DNA of 64,000 nt from JBBECF01 sp040881945 (GTDB taxonomy: Bacteria > Pseudomonadota > Alphaproteobacteria > Dongiales > Dongiaceae): the NCBI GenBank assembly GCA_040881945.1, contig JBBECF010000176.1, forward strand, positions 1-64,000. The letters are read 5' to 3'. The notes under the pieces are model-generated. The model worked only from the letters and a program-made list of their open reading frames with translations, searched no databases and was not told where the DNA came from. Numbering within the stretch: the stretch's first letter is position 1; each line of letters starts with the position of its first letter. Shown here in pieces: positions 8,068 through 16,220 of the stretch. The translations under genes were made by a program, and so were the position numbers.

Positions 8068-10356
8068 ATGTTCCGCATCCGGCGCGTGCCCGACGACACG
8101 ACCGAAACCAACGCCCTGGCGATCCGTCAGGTGCAGGACATCCTGCGCACGCAGTTCCCGCTGATCGACGAGGCCGAGGTGCAGGCGTTCCCGGCCAAGC
8201 TGCGCGACCCGATGCGCCACGGCTTCCGCGCGCTTCTGTTCGTCGCCGAGGGGTCGCAGGACCGCGTGCGCGGCTTCGCCCTGCTGCTGCATGCCGCCGA
8301 CCTCGACTTCTGTTTCCTGGACTACATCGCGATGACGCCGGGGCGGGTCGGCGGCGGCCTCGGCGGCGCGCTCTACGAGCGCGTCCGCGACACGGCGGCG
8401 TCGTTCGGCGCCGTCGGCGTGTTCCTGGAGTGCCTGCCCGACGATCCGGCGCTCTGCCGCGATCCGGAGGTGCGCAAGCGCAACGCCGACCGCCTGCGCT
8501 TCTACGAACGATTCGGCGCGCGCCCGATCGCCAACACCGCCTACGCGACGCCGCTGAAGCCCGACCAGGACAACCCGCCCTACTTGGTATTCGATTCGCT
8601 CGGACGGTCCGAACTGCCGGGGCGCGATCGGGCGCGCGTTCTCGTGCGCGCGATCCTCGAGCGCAAATACGGCCGCATCTGCCCGCCGGGCTACATCGAC
8701 CGCGTCGTCGACTCGATCCAGGACGACCCGATCGCGCTGCGCCCGCCGCGCTACATCAGGCGCGAAACGCCGCGCGCCGCGGCCCTGTCGCGCGCCGGGG
8801 TGGCGCGGATTCCCCTGGTGGTCAACGACAAGCACCGCATCCACTACGTGCGCGACCGCGGCTATGTCGAGGCCCCGGTGCGCATCCGCGCGATCATGCG
8901 CGAATTCGAGCGGCTCGACATGTTCGAGCGGGTCGAGCCGCGCCATTTCCCGGAGTCGCTGATCCGGGCCGTGCACGACGGCCGCTTCGTCGATTTCCTG
9001 CAGCGCGCCTGCATGCAGGTCGAGGCCGGCCGGTCGATCTATCCCTATGTGTTTCCGATCCGCAACCAGGCGCGGGCGCCGAAGGAGCTGCCGCTGCGCG
9101 CCGGCTATTTCTGCATCGACACCTTCACGCCGCTGAACCGCGAGGCCTATGTCGCCGCCCGCGGCGCGGTCGATTGCGCGCTCACCGCGGCCGAGCGCGT
9201 GCTCGAGGGCGGCCGCTTCGCCTACGCGCTGGTGCGGCCGCCCGGACACCACGCCGAACGCCGCGTCTTCGGCGGCTTCTGCTACTTCAACAACGCCGCC
9301 ATCGCGGCCAATTACCTGAGCCGCTACGGCCGGGTCGCCGTCCTCGACGTCGACTATCACCACGGCAACGGCACCCAGGACATCTTCTACCATCGCAGCG
9401 ACGTGCTGACCGTCTCGATCCACGGCCACCCGAGCTTCGCCTATCCGTATTTCAGCGGTTGGCGCGACGAGAAGGGGACCGGGCCCGGCACCGGCTACAA
9501 TCTCAACATCCCGCTGCCGGAAACGATCACGCCGGAGCGCTACCGCGAGGCGCTGGCCACGGCCCTGGGGCGGGTCGGCCGTTTCGGCCCGGCCTTTCTG
9601 GTGCTTTCGCTCGGCCTCGACACCGCCGCCGGCGATCCGACCGGGTCGTGGCCCAATCGCGGGCCCGAATTCGCCGCCATCGGCGCCGCGATCGCCGCGG
9701 CCGGCTATCCGACGGTGGTGGTCCAGGAGGGCGGCTATCGCACCCGGACGCTGGGCGGCAACGCCCGGCGCTTCTTCGAAGGACTGTGGCAGCAGGCCGC
9801 CGAGACGCCGCTGCGCGACCCGTCGGCGCGCCGGCCGGCCGCCGCCGCCGGCGCGGTCGCCGCGCCGACGACCTGGCGCGACGAAATCCGCGACGGCGAT
9901 GTCGAATGGGTGCGCTCGGCGGTCGCCGCCAATCCGGCCTTCACCAACGAGGACGCGGGTCGCGCGGTCGAACTCCTCGTGCAGCAGTTCTCGATCTCGG
10001 TGCCGTCGGGCAATTCCTGGCTGTTCGCCGAGCGCGGCGAACGGGTGGTCGGCTTCGCCGGCTATGGTCCGCTGCCGGGCACGGACCGGCGCTTTCGCCT
10101 GCACTGGATCGCCGTGCATCCCGACCAGGCGGGCCAGGGCCTGGGCCGCGAGCTCCTCGCCCGCGCCGAGGCGGCGGCGGCGGCGCAGGGCGCGGTGCGG
10201 CTCTATGCCGAAGCCCTGACCGGCGAAAGCCATCGCCAGACCCGGGCGTTCTTCCGGCGCGCCGGCTACCAGAAGGCGGCCGAGCTGCCGGATTACTATC
10301 TGGCTGGGCAGGGCAGCGCGATCTACGTCAAGGATCTGGTGCCGGCGCGCGACTGA
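8068..10356 (+). CDS. GNAT / HDAC-like amidohydrolase / GNAT fusion protein
   Basis: A 762-residue three-part protein. Residues about 1-170 resemble a GNAT-like acyltransferase (FALLLHAADLDFCFLDYIAM, GGGLGGALYERVR, FLECLPD). Residues about 240-580 form a histone-deacetylase/acetylpolyamine-amidohydrolase domain: VRPPGHHAE, DVDYHHGNGTQDIFY and SLGLDTAAGDP hold the zinc ligands and catalytic His pair, and VVQEGGYR the active-site Tyr. Residues about 620-760 are a second GNAT domain with the acetyl-CoA loop HPDQAGQGLGREL. The protein could thus both remove and add acyl groups; substrates are unknown. ATG at 8068 follows a GAGGAGG Shine-Dalgarno, and upstream in-frame sequence is non-coding. Known deacetylases of this class are usually 340-380 residues. 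Confidence 0.85.
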   Translation: MFRIRRVPDDTTETNALAIRQVQDILRTQFPLIDEAEVQAFPAKLRDPMRHGFRALLFVAEGSQDRVRGFALLLHAADLDFCFLDYIAMTPGRVGGGLGGALYERVRDTAASFGAVGVFLECLPDDPALCRDPEVRKRNADRLRFYERFGARPIANTAYATPLKPDQDNPPYLVFDSLGRSELPGRDRARVLVRAILERKYGRICPPGYIDRVVDSIQDDPIALRPPRYIRRETPRAAALSRAGVARIPLVVNDKHRIHYVRDRGYVEAPVRIRAIMREFERLDMFERVEPRHFPESLIRAVHDGRFVDFLQRACMQVEAGRSIYPYVFPIRNQARAPKELPLRAGYFCIDTFTPLNREAYVAARGAVDCALTAAERVLEGGRFAYALVRPPGHHAERRVFGGFCYFNNAAIAANYLSRYGRVAVLDVDYHHGNGTQDIFYHRSDVLTVSIHGHPSFAYPYFSGWRDEKGTGPGTGYNLNIPLPETITPERYREALATALGRVGRFGPAFLVLSLGLDTAAGDPTGSWPNRGPEFAAIGAAIAAAGYPTVVVQEGGYRTRTLGGNARRFFEGLWQQAAETPLRDPSARRPAAAAGAVAAPTTWRDEIRDGDVEWVRSAVAANPAFTNEDAGRAVELLVQQFSISVPSGNSWLFAERGERVVGFAGYGPLPGTDRRFRLHWIAVHPDQAGQGLGRELLARAEAAAAAQGAVRLYAEALTGESHRQTRAFFRRAGYQKAAELPDYYLAGQGSAIYVKDLVPARD

Positions 10357-10432
10357 CCGGTGTCGATTCGCCGCGCCGCCGCCGGGGTGTTTCTTCAGGA
10401 TTCGTTAACCCTATGCGCCGAATCCTTGGGGC

Positions 10433-10807
10433 ATGGCTATGATCCTTGTCGTCGAAGACGATGCAATGATGTGTCTCGCCGTCCAGAAAATGCTCGAGAG
10501 CGCGGGCCACAAGGTCGACGTCGCGAGCAACGGTCGGGACGCGATGCGCGCCTTCGAGGCGCATCGGCAGACTCTCGTCATCACCGACCTGTTCATGCCC
10601 GGACGCGACGGTTTCGACACCATCAAGGCGGTGCATGCGGTGGACGCCGCCGTCCCGATCCTCGTCATTTCGGCCTGGGCAGAGGGCCCGGACTACCCCA
10701 CGATGGCGCGGAAACTGGGCGCCCGGGCCGTGCTGCGCAAGCCGTTCCAGCCGCCGGAGCTTCTCGCCGCGGTCGAAGCCTGCCTCGGGGACGCCGGTCG
10801 ATCCTAA
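10433..10807 (+). CDS. Single-domain response regulator (receiver only)
   Basis: A CheY-like receiver of 124 residues without an output domain. Acidic pocket VVEDDA, phospho-acceptor Asp in LVITDLFMPGRDG, the conserved Ser in LVISAWA (the usual Thr/Ser position) and Lys in VLRKPFQPPELL are all present. No histidine kinase lies nearby, so the input is unknown; such proteins usually act by protein-protein contact. Its 3' end overlaps the convergent deacylase gene by four bases. Confidence 0.92.
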   Translation: MAMILVVEDDAMMCLAVQKMLESAGHKVDVASNGRDAMRAFEAHRQTLVITDLFMPGRDGFDTIKAVHAVDAAVPILVISAWAEGPDYPTMARKLGARAVLRKPFQPPELLAAVEACLGDAGRS

Positions 10808-11808
10808 GCGCGCACCGCCAGGGTCGCCAGCCACGAGCCGACATGCACCGCCGAGATCGGCTGCAAGGCCAGGATCAACCCATCGGCCGGCGCGGTCACG
10901 ACCTCCCGCGCTTCGCCCAGCATCGAGCGCACGACGCCCAGGCGCTCGCCGGCCGCGATGCTTTCGCCCGGCCGGCGCAGCGCCTCGAACAGGCCGCCGC
11001 TGCCGGCGTGGATCTCGGTGCGGCGCCACTCGATCTCGGCGGCCCCCGCGGCCGTGCCCCCGCCGCCGACCGCCTGGGGCGCCGCCGCCAGCATGGCAAG
11101 AACGGCCTCGGCGCCGCGCCGCGCGGTGGCGCTCTCCAGCGTATGGAACCCGGACAGCTCGAGCGTCACGGCCGGCTTGCCCAGGCGCACCGCCCAGGCT
11201 GACCAGCTCCGGTCGAGGCCCTTCAGGTCGGATTGCTCGGCCGGCATCTCGCCGACGACCGGCAGGCCCGAGGCGCCCGCCCAGCGCACGACGCGCCCGC
11301 GCAAGGCCGCGTCGGCGATGTGGTCGAGCAGCACGAAGGGCGTGGCCCAGCCGGCGGTGTGCACGTCGATCAGCGCGTCGTGCTCGTCGAGCAGCGCCAC
11401 CAGGGCCGCCGCCAGCCGCTCCGCCAGCGTGCCGTCGGCGCGCCCCGGAAAGGCCCGGTTGAGATCGGCCCCTTCGAGCGGAATTTCGCGCGTGCTGGCG
11501 CGCATCGCGAGCTGGTTCGCGCACGGGATAAGCGTCACGGACCCGCCCAGCGGGGCGCTCGCCGCGGCGAAGCCGCCTTCGGCGGAGCCAGGGTCGGCCA
11601 GCCGCTCGGCCACGTACCACAGCGCCCCGGTCGAGGTGACCTCGTCGCCGTGGACGCAAGCGGTCGCCAGCACCCGCGGGCCGGCCGTGCCCGCTGCGCC
11701 GGAGCGCAAGCGAGGCGAGTCGCCGAGCCGGTAACGGGCGCCGACCAGCCCGGTCGCCATGCCGGCCTCGTCGGCGCCGACGGCGATGGCGATGGGTTCG
11801 GCCCGCAT
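10804..11808 (-). CDS. Succinylglutamate desuccinylase/aspartoacylase family protein
   Basis: A zinc-dependent deacylase of the AstE/AspA (M14-like) group, 334 residues. Zinc ligands are visible as HGDE (ACVHGDEVTS) and the later His in ALIDVHTAGWATPF; the substrate-arginine segment is EGADLNRAFPG, and the catalytic Glu is in AVTLELSGFHTLE. The C-terminal 100 residues form the usual beta domain (IHAGSGGLFEALRRPGESI, ...PADGLILALQPIS). The substrate, an N-acylated amino acid or similar compound, cannot be read from sequence. A neighbouring small gene runs on the same strand upstream. Confidence 0.87.
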   Translation of the reverse strand: MRAEPIAIAVGADEAGMATGLVGARYRLGDSPRLRSGAAGTAGPRVLATACVHGDEVTSTGALWYVAERLADPGSAEGGFAAASAPLGGSVTLIPCANQLAMRASTREIPLEGADLNRAFPGRADGTLAERLAAALVALLDEHDALIDVHTAGWATPFVLLDHIADAALRGRVVRWAGASGLPVVGEMPAEQSDLKGLDRSWSAWAVRLGKPAVTLELSGFHTLESATARRGAEAVLAMLAAAPQAVGGGGTAAGAAEIEWRRTEIHAGSGGLFEALRRPGESIAAGERLGVVRSMLGEAREVVTAPADGLILALQPISAVHVGSWLATLAVRA

Positions 11809-11842
11809 CGTGCCGTCGCCCGGCCGTGGCCCGTGCCGACGC

Positions 11843-12106
11843 TCAGTGCCGGCGCGCGATGCCGCGGCCGTTCGTGGTCAGCCGACAGACCAGCCAATCC
11901 GGCTTCAACGCGTTGGCGAACCAAGGTTCCGCCCAGCCCTGGTCGATGCAGCTCCGGATCGTGCGTTCGCTGACGCGCTGGCCCCATTCGTCGAACAGCG
12001 GCAGCTTGCCGCCCGGCTCGTCGAGGCCGCGGCCGAGCCATCGAAGCTGAACGGGCGTCGGCCGGTAACCGTCGCGCGCCGCGACGGCCGTCTTGGGCTG
12101 GTTCAT
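11843..12106 (-). CDS. Hypothetical protein, 87 residues
   Basis: A soluble small protein with an RYxPTxxQLRWLGRGLDEPGGKLPLFDEWGQ-like opening and a DQGWAEPWF...PDWLVCRLT segment. Codon use is normal for the window, and the length and absence of better frames favour a real gene. The pattern of a short helical region followed by a helix-turn-helix-like half (ISERTIRSCIDQGWAEPW in outline) looks like a small winged-helix protein, but this is only an impression. I do not recognise a family. It precedes the deacylase gene by 34 bases and may be cotranscribed. Confidence 0.6.
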   Translation of the reverse strand: MNQPKTAVAARDGYRPTPVQLRWLGRGLDEPGGKLPLFDEWGQRVSERTIRSCIDQGWAEPWFANALKPDWLVCRLTTNGRGIARRH

Positions 12107-12140
12107 CTCCCTGTCCTCGCCGGTTAAGATTTTTTTCTTT

Positions 12141-12338
12141 TTAGTCTACCCCGGAATCCGGCGGCGGCCAAGGGGCGGCGCGGCCGGCGCTGCGGGCGGC
12201 CCCGTCGCCGCCCTTGAGCCGGTTGCGTATCTCCGCGCGATATTCCGGGTCCCAGACCAGGCGGTCGCGGTCGATCTTCGGCGGCGGCGCGGCGCTGCGC
12301 CGGCCTTCGCCGGGGCCGGAGCGGTGAATCTTGCCCAA
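12141..12338 (-). CDS. Possible small hypothetical protein (TTG start)
   Basis: Low-confidence ORF of 65 residues that contains a protein-like stretch KIDRDRLVWDPEYRAEIRN followed by a Pro/Gly/Ala-rich tail. A GGGAGG Shine-Dalgarno lies 10 bases before the proposed TTG; an alternative TTG is at 12347. The longer open frame upstream crosses the homopolymeric G tract and is not credible. No family recognised. Confidence 0.35.
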   Translation of the reverse strand: MGKIHRSGPGEGRRSAAPPPKIDRDRLVWDPEYRAEIRNRLKGGDGAARSAGRAAPWPPPDSGVD

Positions 12339-12451
12339 TCTCGCCAATCCTCCCGTCTGCACTCGGTTGCGCGACGGTAGGTCGGCTTTCGGGCGGCGGC
12401 GCGGCGGGATTGGGGCGGAAACGTGGCCGCCGCCGGCCGCGCGGAGCGGCC

Positions 12452-12532
12452 GGCGGCGGGGGGGGGGCGGTTTGGGGGCGAAAGGGGGCCCGCCCCCGGC
12501 GGGGGGGGGGGGCGGGGGGGGGTCGGGCGCCC
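12452..12532. other. Homopolymeric G/C tract
   Basis: Eighty bases dominated by runs of G, including uninterrupted runs of about 10, 12 and 9, and a GGGGGCCCGCCCCC palindrome. Nothing else in the window resembles this. It could form G-quadruplexes on the plus strand, be a genuine low-complexity spacer, or be a sequencing or assembly artefact. Open frames through it are meaningless. Confidence 0.7.
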
Positions 12533-12588
12533 TTCGGCGCGAGGTCGGGAGGGGGGCGGTTACGGCCGGTGGCCGCCGACGCGGCCTT

Positions 12589-12627
12589 ATACCAGAAATT
12601 CGAAACGAATTTCTGGGACAGGACACT
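12589..12627 (-). repeat. AGTGTCC-type hairpin repeat, fourth copy
   Basis: Read on the minus strand it is AGTGTCCTGTCCCAGAAATT followed by CG, a TTT loop and CGAATTTCTGG, the same family as the three units at 4009-4214. Arms CCAGAAATTCG and CGAATTTCTGG are perfectly complementary. It lies directly beside the G-rich tract. No T tract, so terminator function is not evident. Confidence 0.75.
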
Positions 12628-12890
12628 GGCGGCGTAGGTCTGACGTTTGGTTCCTTACTCGCTGTCATGCCCCGGCAAGCCCGGCAATGACTGCTTCAAA
12701 GTTCGACAGCTATGGGAACCATCCGCTTGGGAGAGACCGCTCGGCCGCTTCAGTCCGGCTCCCCCTGCGCCGCTTGGCACGCGCTTCATGATTTTAGAAG
12801 CCGACGCTCAGGCGGAAGTGCTCAAATGCACGGATTTGCAGCCGGTGTTGGCTCTGGGCTTCTAAGCTCCAGCCACTCGCGACGTAAAAT
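12628..12890. other. Intergenic region, no gene recognised
   Basis: About 260 bases between the hairpin repeat and the nirK terminator. A short open frame (12647-12865, plus) has no recognisable features. A partial CCCCGGCAAGCCCGGCAATGA motif near 12669 resembles GTCAT-type intergenic repeats of alphaproteobacteria but is degraded. I see nothing else. Confidence 0.5.
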
Positions 12891-12919
12891 CGGGGGCGAG
12901 GCAGCAGGCCTCGCCCCCG
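12891..12919 (-). terminator. Putative intrinsic terminator of nirK
   Basis: A perfect 11-base-pair stem CGGGGGCGAGG / CCTCGCCCCCG with a 7-base loop, 12 bases beyond the nirK stop. On the minus strand it is followed by ATTTTACG, a short T-rich tail, so it probably ends the nirK transcript. Confidence 0.65.
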
Positions 12920-12930
12920 TTGCGTTTCTA

Positions 12931-14682
12931 CTAGGGGGTCACGTCATATGGCTTGTAGATATCCGGCTGGTCCGGACCCTCGACCATGAGGAAGCCCAAT
13001 AGGCCACGCTCGAGCCGGGACAGGGCGTGGTCGACCAGTAGGTAGCGGCCAGGCACTTCAAGTTTGAATTCCACGGCCACCGCCCCGCCGGGCGCCACCG
13101 ACACCGTCTGAATCCCCCGCAGCGGCGGGCTCATCAAGTCGCCCATCGTATAGACACGATCGAAAATCTCGCCGATCACATGGAACGACGATGTGAAGTT
13201 AGGCCCGCCGACGCCCATATAGATACGCACGGTCTCGCCGACCTTGGCTTGCAGCGGATGCTGCTTGGTGAGCGCCCCAACCGCGCCATTGAAGACGAAA
13301 TATTCCGGCTGCTCGGCGAGGAGTTTTTCGACACTGAACTCCTGACTGCCGTGCTGGCCGAAGGCTGCCTCGGTGTAAATCTCACCCTGCATGACATAGA
13401 ACTCGCGGTCGACCGGCGGCAGGCCGCCTTCCGGCTCCACCAGGATCAACCCGTACATGCCGTTGGCGATATGATGCGCGACCATCGGCGTGGCGCAGTG
13501 ATAGACGTAGAGGCCCGGCACCAGAGCCTTGAAGTCGAGCTGCTTCTCGCCGCCTGGCTCGACCTGCAGAAAAGCGGCGCCGCCGCCGGGGCCGGTTGTG
13601 GCATGGAAGTCGACGGAATGGATCATCGCCGAATTCTCGTCGTTCTTCATATGCACCTGCACGGTATCGCCCACGCGAACGCGCAGGAACGGCCCTGGCA
13701 CCGTGCCGTTGAAGGTCCAGTACTGATAGGTCGTGCCGTCGGCGAGCAAGCCTTCCAGCTCGACCGCGTCGAGATCGACACGCACGGTCGTCGGCCCACG
13801 CTCGCCAATCGGCGGCGGCAGCGAGATCGCGCTGAGGCCGATCCCGGGGGCGGCGGCAACCGCCTCGGCCGCCTTGGCCGCGACGGTGAATTTGCCCTCC
13901 ATGCCCGCCTGACGATGCCCCGGTATGGAGCAGAAATAGCTCGACTCGCCGGCCGCCTTGGCGCGGAAGGCAATGGTCGTGCTGGACCCCTTGTTCACGA
14001 CGTGCTGCGACTGCACGCCTTGATCCGCAAGGACGATGTCATGCTCGGCTCCTTCGCCATTGATCAGCGTCAACTGCACGATGTCGCCTTCGCTGGCGGT
14101 CAGCTCGGGATTGACGATGCCGTCAATGGCGCCGCCGAAGCCGATGTAGACCATGCGGCCTTCGGCGATCCCCGTACGCAGTGTGTATTTGACATCGGGA
14201 ATGTAGCCGGCCGGAATCGACGGATCGGCGACGGCCACGACCGCTGCCGCCGTGGCCGCCGGCGCCGCCGCGGCGCTGGCGGCGCCGGCGCCCGAGATCG
14301 ACTGCAAATAGGCGATCACCGTCTTGCGATCCTCCTCGCTCCGCAGACCGGTGAATGTCATCTTATTGCCGGGTATCGCCTTTGCCGGATTGGTCAGGTA
14401 AGCATCGAGCGTCGCCGCATCCCACGTGATGCCGGATTGTTTCATCGCGGCGGAATACGCGTAGCCTTCGAGCGACCCTGCCGGCCGGCCAAAGACGCCA
14501 TGCAAGCTGGGGCCGACCTTTTTGACGTCCGCCTTCGGGCTGTGGCAGGCCGCGCATTTACGGAATACCTTGGCGCCCAACTCCGCCGGCTCGGCAGCCA
14601 GCGCCGGCGCGGTCATCGCGACCAGCGCCCAGAGGACGGCAACGCTCAGAGCTCGCGTGGCACAAATCATCATGGCTTTCAT
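12931..14682 (-). CDS. nirK: Copper nitrite reductase fused to N-terminal cytochrome c and cupredoxin
   Basis: Periplasmic reduction of nitrite to nitric oxide. The 583 residues comprise a signal peptide (1-30), a class I cytochrome c domain (about 31-131; CAACH at 43-47, axial Met108 in NKMTFTG), a linker rich in Ala, a cupredoxin-like domain (about 150-270; GAEHDIVLADQ and YFCSIPGHRQAGM give His, Cys, His, Met ligands) and the two-domain NirK core (about 285-583). In the core, type 1 copper ligands lie in YHCATPMVAHHIANGM, type 2 ligands in IHSVDFH, YHC and SSFHVIGE, with the catalytic Asp in HSVDFH. Electron transfer could therefore run heme to cupredoxin to T1 to T2 in one chain. Fusions with either module are known; both together at the N-terminus are unusual. 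An FNR-like site lies about 160 bases upstream. Confidence 0.95.
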   Translation of the reverse strand: MKAMMICATRALSVAVLWALVAMTAPALAAEPAELGAKVFRKCAACHSPKADVKKVGPSLHGVFGRPAGSLEGYAYSAAMKQSGITWDAATLDAYLTNPAKAIPGNKMTFTGLRSEEDRKTVIAYLQSISGAGAASAAAAPAATAAAVVAVADPSIPAGYIPDVKYTLRTGIAEGRMVYIGFGGAIDGIVNPELTASEGDIVQLTLINGEGAEHDIVLADQGVQSQHVVNKGSSTTIAFRAKAAGESSYFCSIPGHRQAGMEGKFTVAAKAAEAVAAAPGIGLSAISLPPPIGERGPTTVRVDLDAVELEGLLADGTTYQYWTFNGTVPGPFLRVRVGDTVQVHMKNDENSAMIHSVDFHATTGPGGGAAFLQVEPGGEKQLDFKALVPGLYVYHCATPMVAHHIANGMYGLILVEPEGGLPPVDREFYVMQGEIYTEAAFGQHGSQEFSVEKLLAEQPEYFVFNGAVGALTKQHPLQAKVGETVRIYMGVGGPNFTSSFHVIGEIFDRVYTMGDLMSPPLRGIQTVSVAPGGAVAVEFKLEVPGRYLLVDHALSRLERGLLGFLMVEGPDQPDIYKPYDVTP

Positions 14683-14840
14683 CGAGAGTTTCTCCGATCT
14701 TACGGTTCTCAGGCGACATTCCGCCCGGTATCGTCGGTGCTGGGTCAGGCGGCGGTAAATTCGGGGATCGTCTTGTTCAACTTATTTCCCGGCTTTGCTT
14801 ATAATCGGTCGATGCTGGGGTAAACCAGACCCCCGGCGCC

Positions 14841-14854
14841 GTGATCTGGATCAA
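14841..14854. promoter_or_regulatory. FNR/CRP-family binding site
   Basis: Read on the minus strand the bases are TTGATCCAGATCAC, a near-perfect match to the FNR/ANR palindrome TTGAT-N4-ATCAA. It lies between nirK (start 14682, minus) and the MFS gene (start 15008, plus), about 160 bases from either start, and fits anaerobic or NO-dependent control of nirK. An FnrN-type regulator is encoded at 51151. Which promoter it serves is inference. Confidence 0.7.
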
Positions 14855-15007
14855 TGCGGCGCGGGCGGCCCCGGAGTTGGCGGGAGGCCGGGCGGCGGGG
14901 CAGGGACAGGGGCAGGGCTGCGCGCATTTGCCATGCGGCTTCGGCCCGATTGCCGGCCGGCGGGCGCGATGGCAGAGTGGCGCCGGCCGCCACCGGAAAG
15001 ACCGCCC

Positions 15008-16210
15008 ATGACCGCCTCCGCCGCCCGCCTGGCCCAGGCCTTTTCCGCCCTCGGGCATTTCTACATCCACCTGTTCACGGCCTTCTATTTCGTCATCGTG
15101 CTGGCGCTCGAGGCCGACTGGGGCATGTCGTACGCCGAGCTGATCGAGCTGTGGACGCTCGGCGCGCTGCTGGTCGGGGCCGGGGCGCTGCCGGCCGGCT
15201 GGCTCGGCGACCGCTGGAGCGCGCGCGGCATGATGGCGGTGTTCTTCCTCGGCATCGGCGCGTCGTCGATCTTCTGCGGTTTCGCGGACTCGGCCCCGAT
15301 GCTCGTCGTCGGCCTCGCCGGCATCGGGCTGTTCGCGTCGATCTACCACCCGGTCGGCATCGCCTGGCTGGTGCGCAACGCGCAAAGCCGGGGCAAGGCG
15401 CTAGGGCTGAACGGCGTCTTCGGGTCGGCCGGCGTGTCGGCGGCCGGGCTCATCGCCGGCGGGCTCATCGACCTGGCCGGCTGGCGCATCGCGTTCATCC
15501 TGCCGGGCGCGGTCGCGGTCGCCACCGGCGTCGTGTTCCTCGCCTGCCTGCGCGCCGGCCGGTTGGCCGAGGACGGGGTCGCGGCGGCGGCCGACGGGCC
15601 GCCGGCCAGCCGCCGCGACATGCTGCGCGGCTTCGCCGTCCTGCTACTCGCGATGTTCTGCGCCGGCCTGATCTTTCATGCGACGCAGGCGGCGCTGCCC
15701 AAGGTCATGGCCGAACGGGCGGCGGCGTTGCTCGGCGGCGGCGCCTTCGGCGTCGGCGCGCTCGTCGCCATCGTCTATGGCGTCGCCGGCGTGATGCAGT
15801 ACCTGGGCGGGCATCTCGCCGACCGCTATCCGCTGAAGCCGGTCTATGTGCTGTCCTTTCTCATCCAGGCGCCGCTGCTGTTCGCGGTGGCCGGTGCCAG
15901 CGGCCTGCCGCTGGTCGCCGCCGCGACGCTCGCCGTGCTGCTCGGCGGCGGCGTGCTGCCGGCCGAGAACATGCTGCTGGCGCGCTTCACGCCGCGGCGC
16001 CACCGCGGCCTCGCCTTCGGCGTCAAATACGTGCTCGCCTTCGGCACGGCGCCGCTGGCGCTGCTGGTCGTGGCGCGGATCAACGCCGCGACCGGCGGCT
16101 TCGGCTGGCTGTTCGTGGCTCTGGCCGCGCTCGCGGCGGTGGTCTTCGCCGCCGCCCTGTGGCTGCCCGGCGAGGCCCGCCGCGCGCCGGCGGCGGTGCC
16201 GGCGGAATAG
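15008..16210 (+). CDS. MFS transporter
   Basis: A 400-residue permease of the major facilitator superfamily with about 12 membrane spans. The loop 2-3 motif GWLGDRWSARGMMAVFFLG is the usual G-x-LaD-R-x-G-R-r signature, and a related one (GGHLADRYPLKPVYVLSF) begins the second half. The ATG at 15008 is preceded by a GGAAAG Shine-Dalgarno; the open frame extends further upstream but that part is not membrane-like. It is transcribed away from nirK and precedes a class I glutamine-amidotransferase-like gene by 11 bases. The substrate is unknown; a nitrate/nitrite role cannot be assumed from location alone. Confidence 0.85.
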   Translation: MTASAARLAQAFSALGHFYIHLFTAFYFVIVLALEADWGMSYAELIELWTLGALLVGAGALPAGWLGDRWSARGMMAVFFLGIGASSIFCGFADSAPMLVVGLAGIGLFASIYHPVGIAWLVRNAQSRGKALGLNGVFGSAGVSAAGLIAGGLIDLAGWRIAFILPGAVAVATGVVFLACLRAGRLAEDGVAAAADGPPASRRDMLRGFAVLLLAMFCAGLIFHATQAALPKVMAERAAALLGGGAFGVGALVAIVYGVAGVMQYLGGHLADRYPLKPVYVLSFLIQAPLLFAVAGASGLPLVAAATLAVLLGGGVLPAENMLLARFTPRRHRGLAFGVKYVLAFGTAPLALLVVARINAATGGFGWLFVALAALAAVVFAAALWLPGEARRAPAAVPAE

Positions 16211-16220
16211 GGCCGCGCCC

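Noticed and set aside
7993..10233. A 746-codon open frame on the minus strand opposite the amidohydrolase fusion
   Set aside because: Shadow of a GC-rich gene; composition is Arg/Gly/Ala-rich without domains, and the plus-strand frame contains clear catalytic motifs.
12141..12668. The full 175-codon minus-strand frame through the G tract
   Set aside because: Passes through homopolymers and the hairpin repeat; only its 3' third looks like protein, listed as a low-confidence small ORF.
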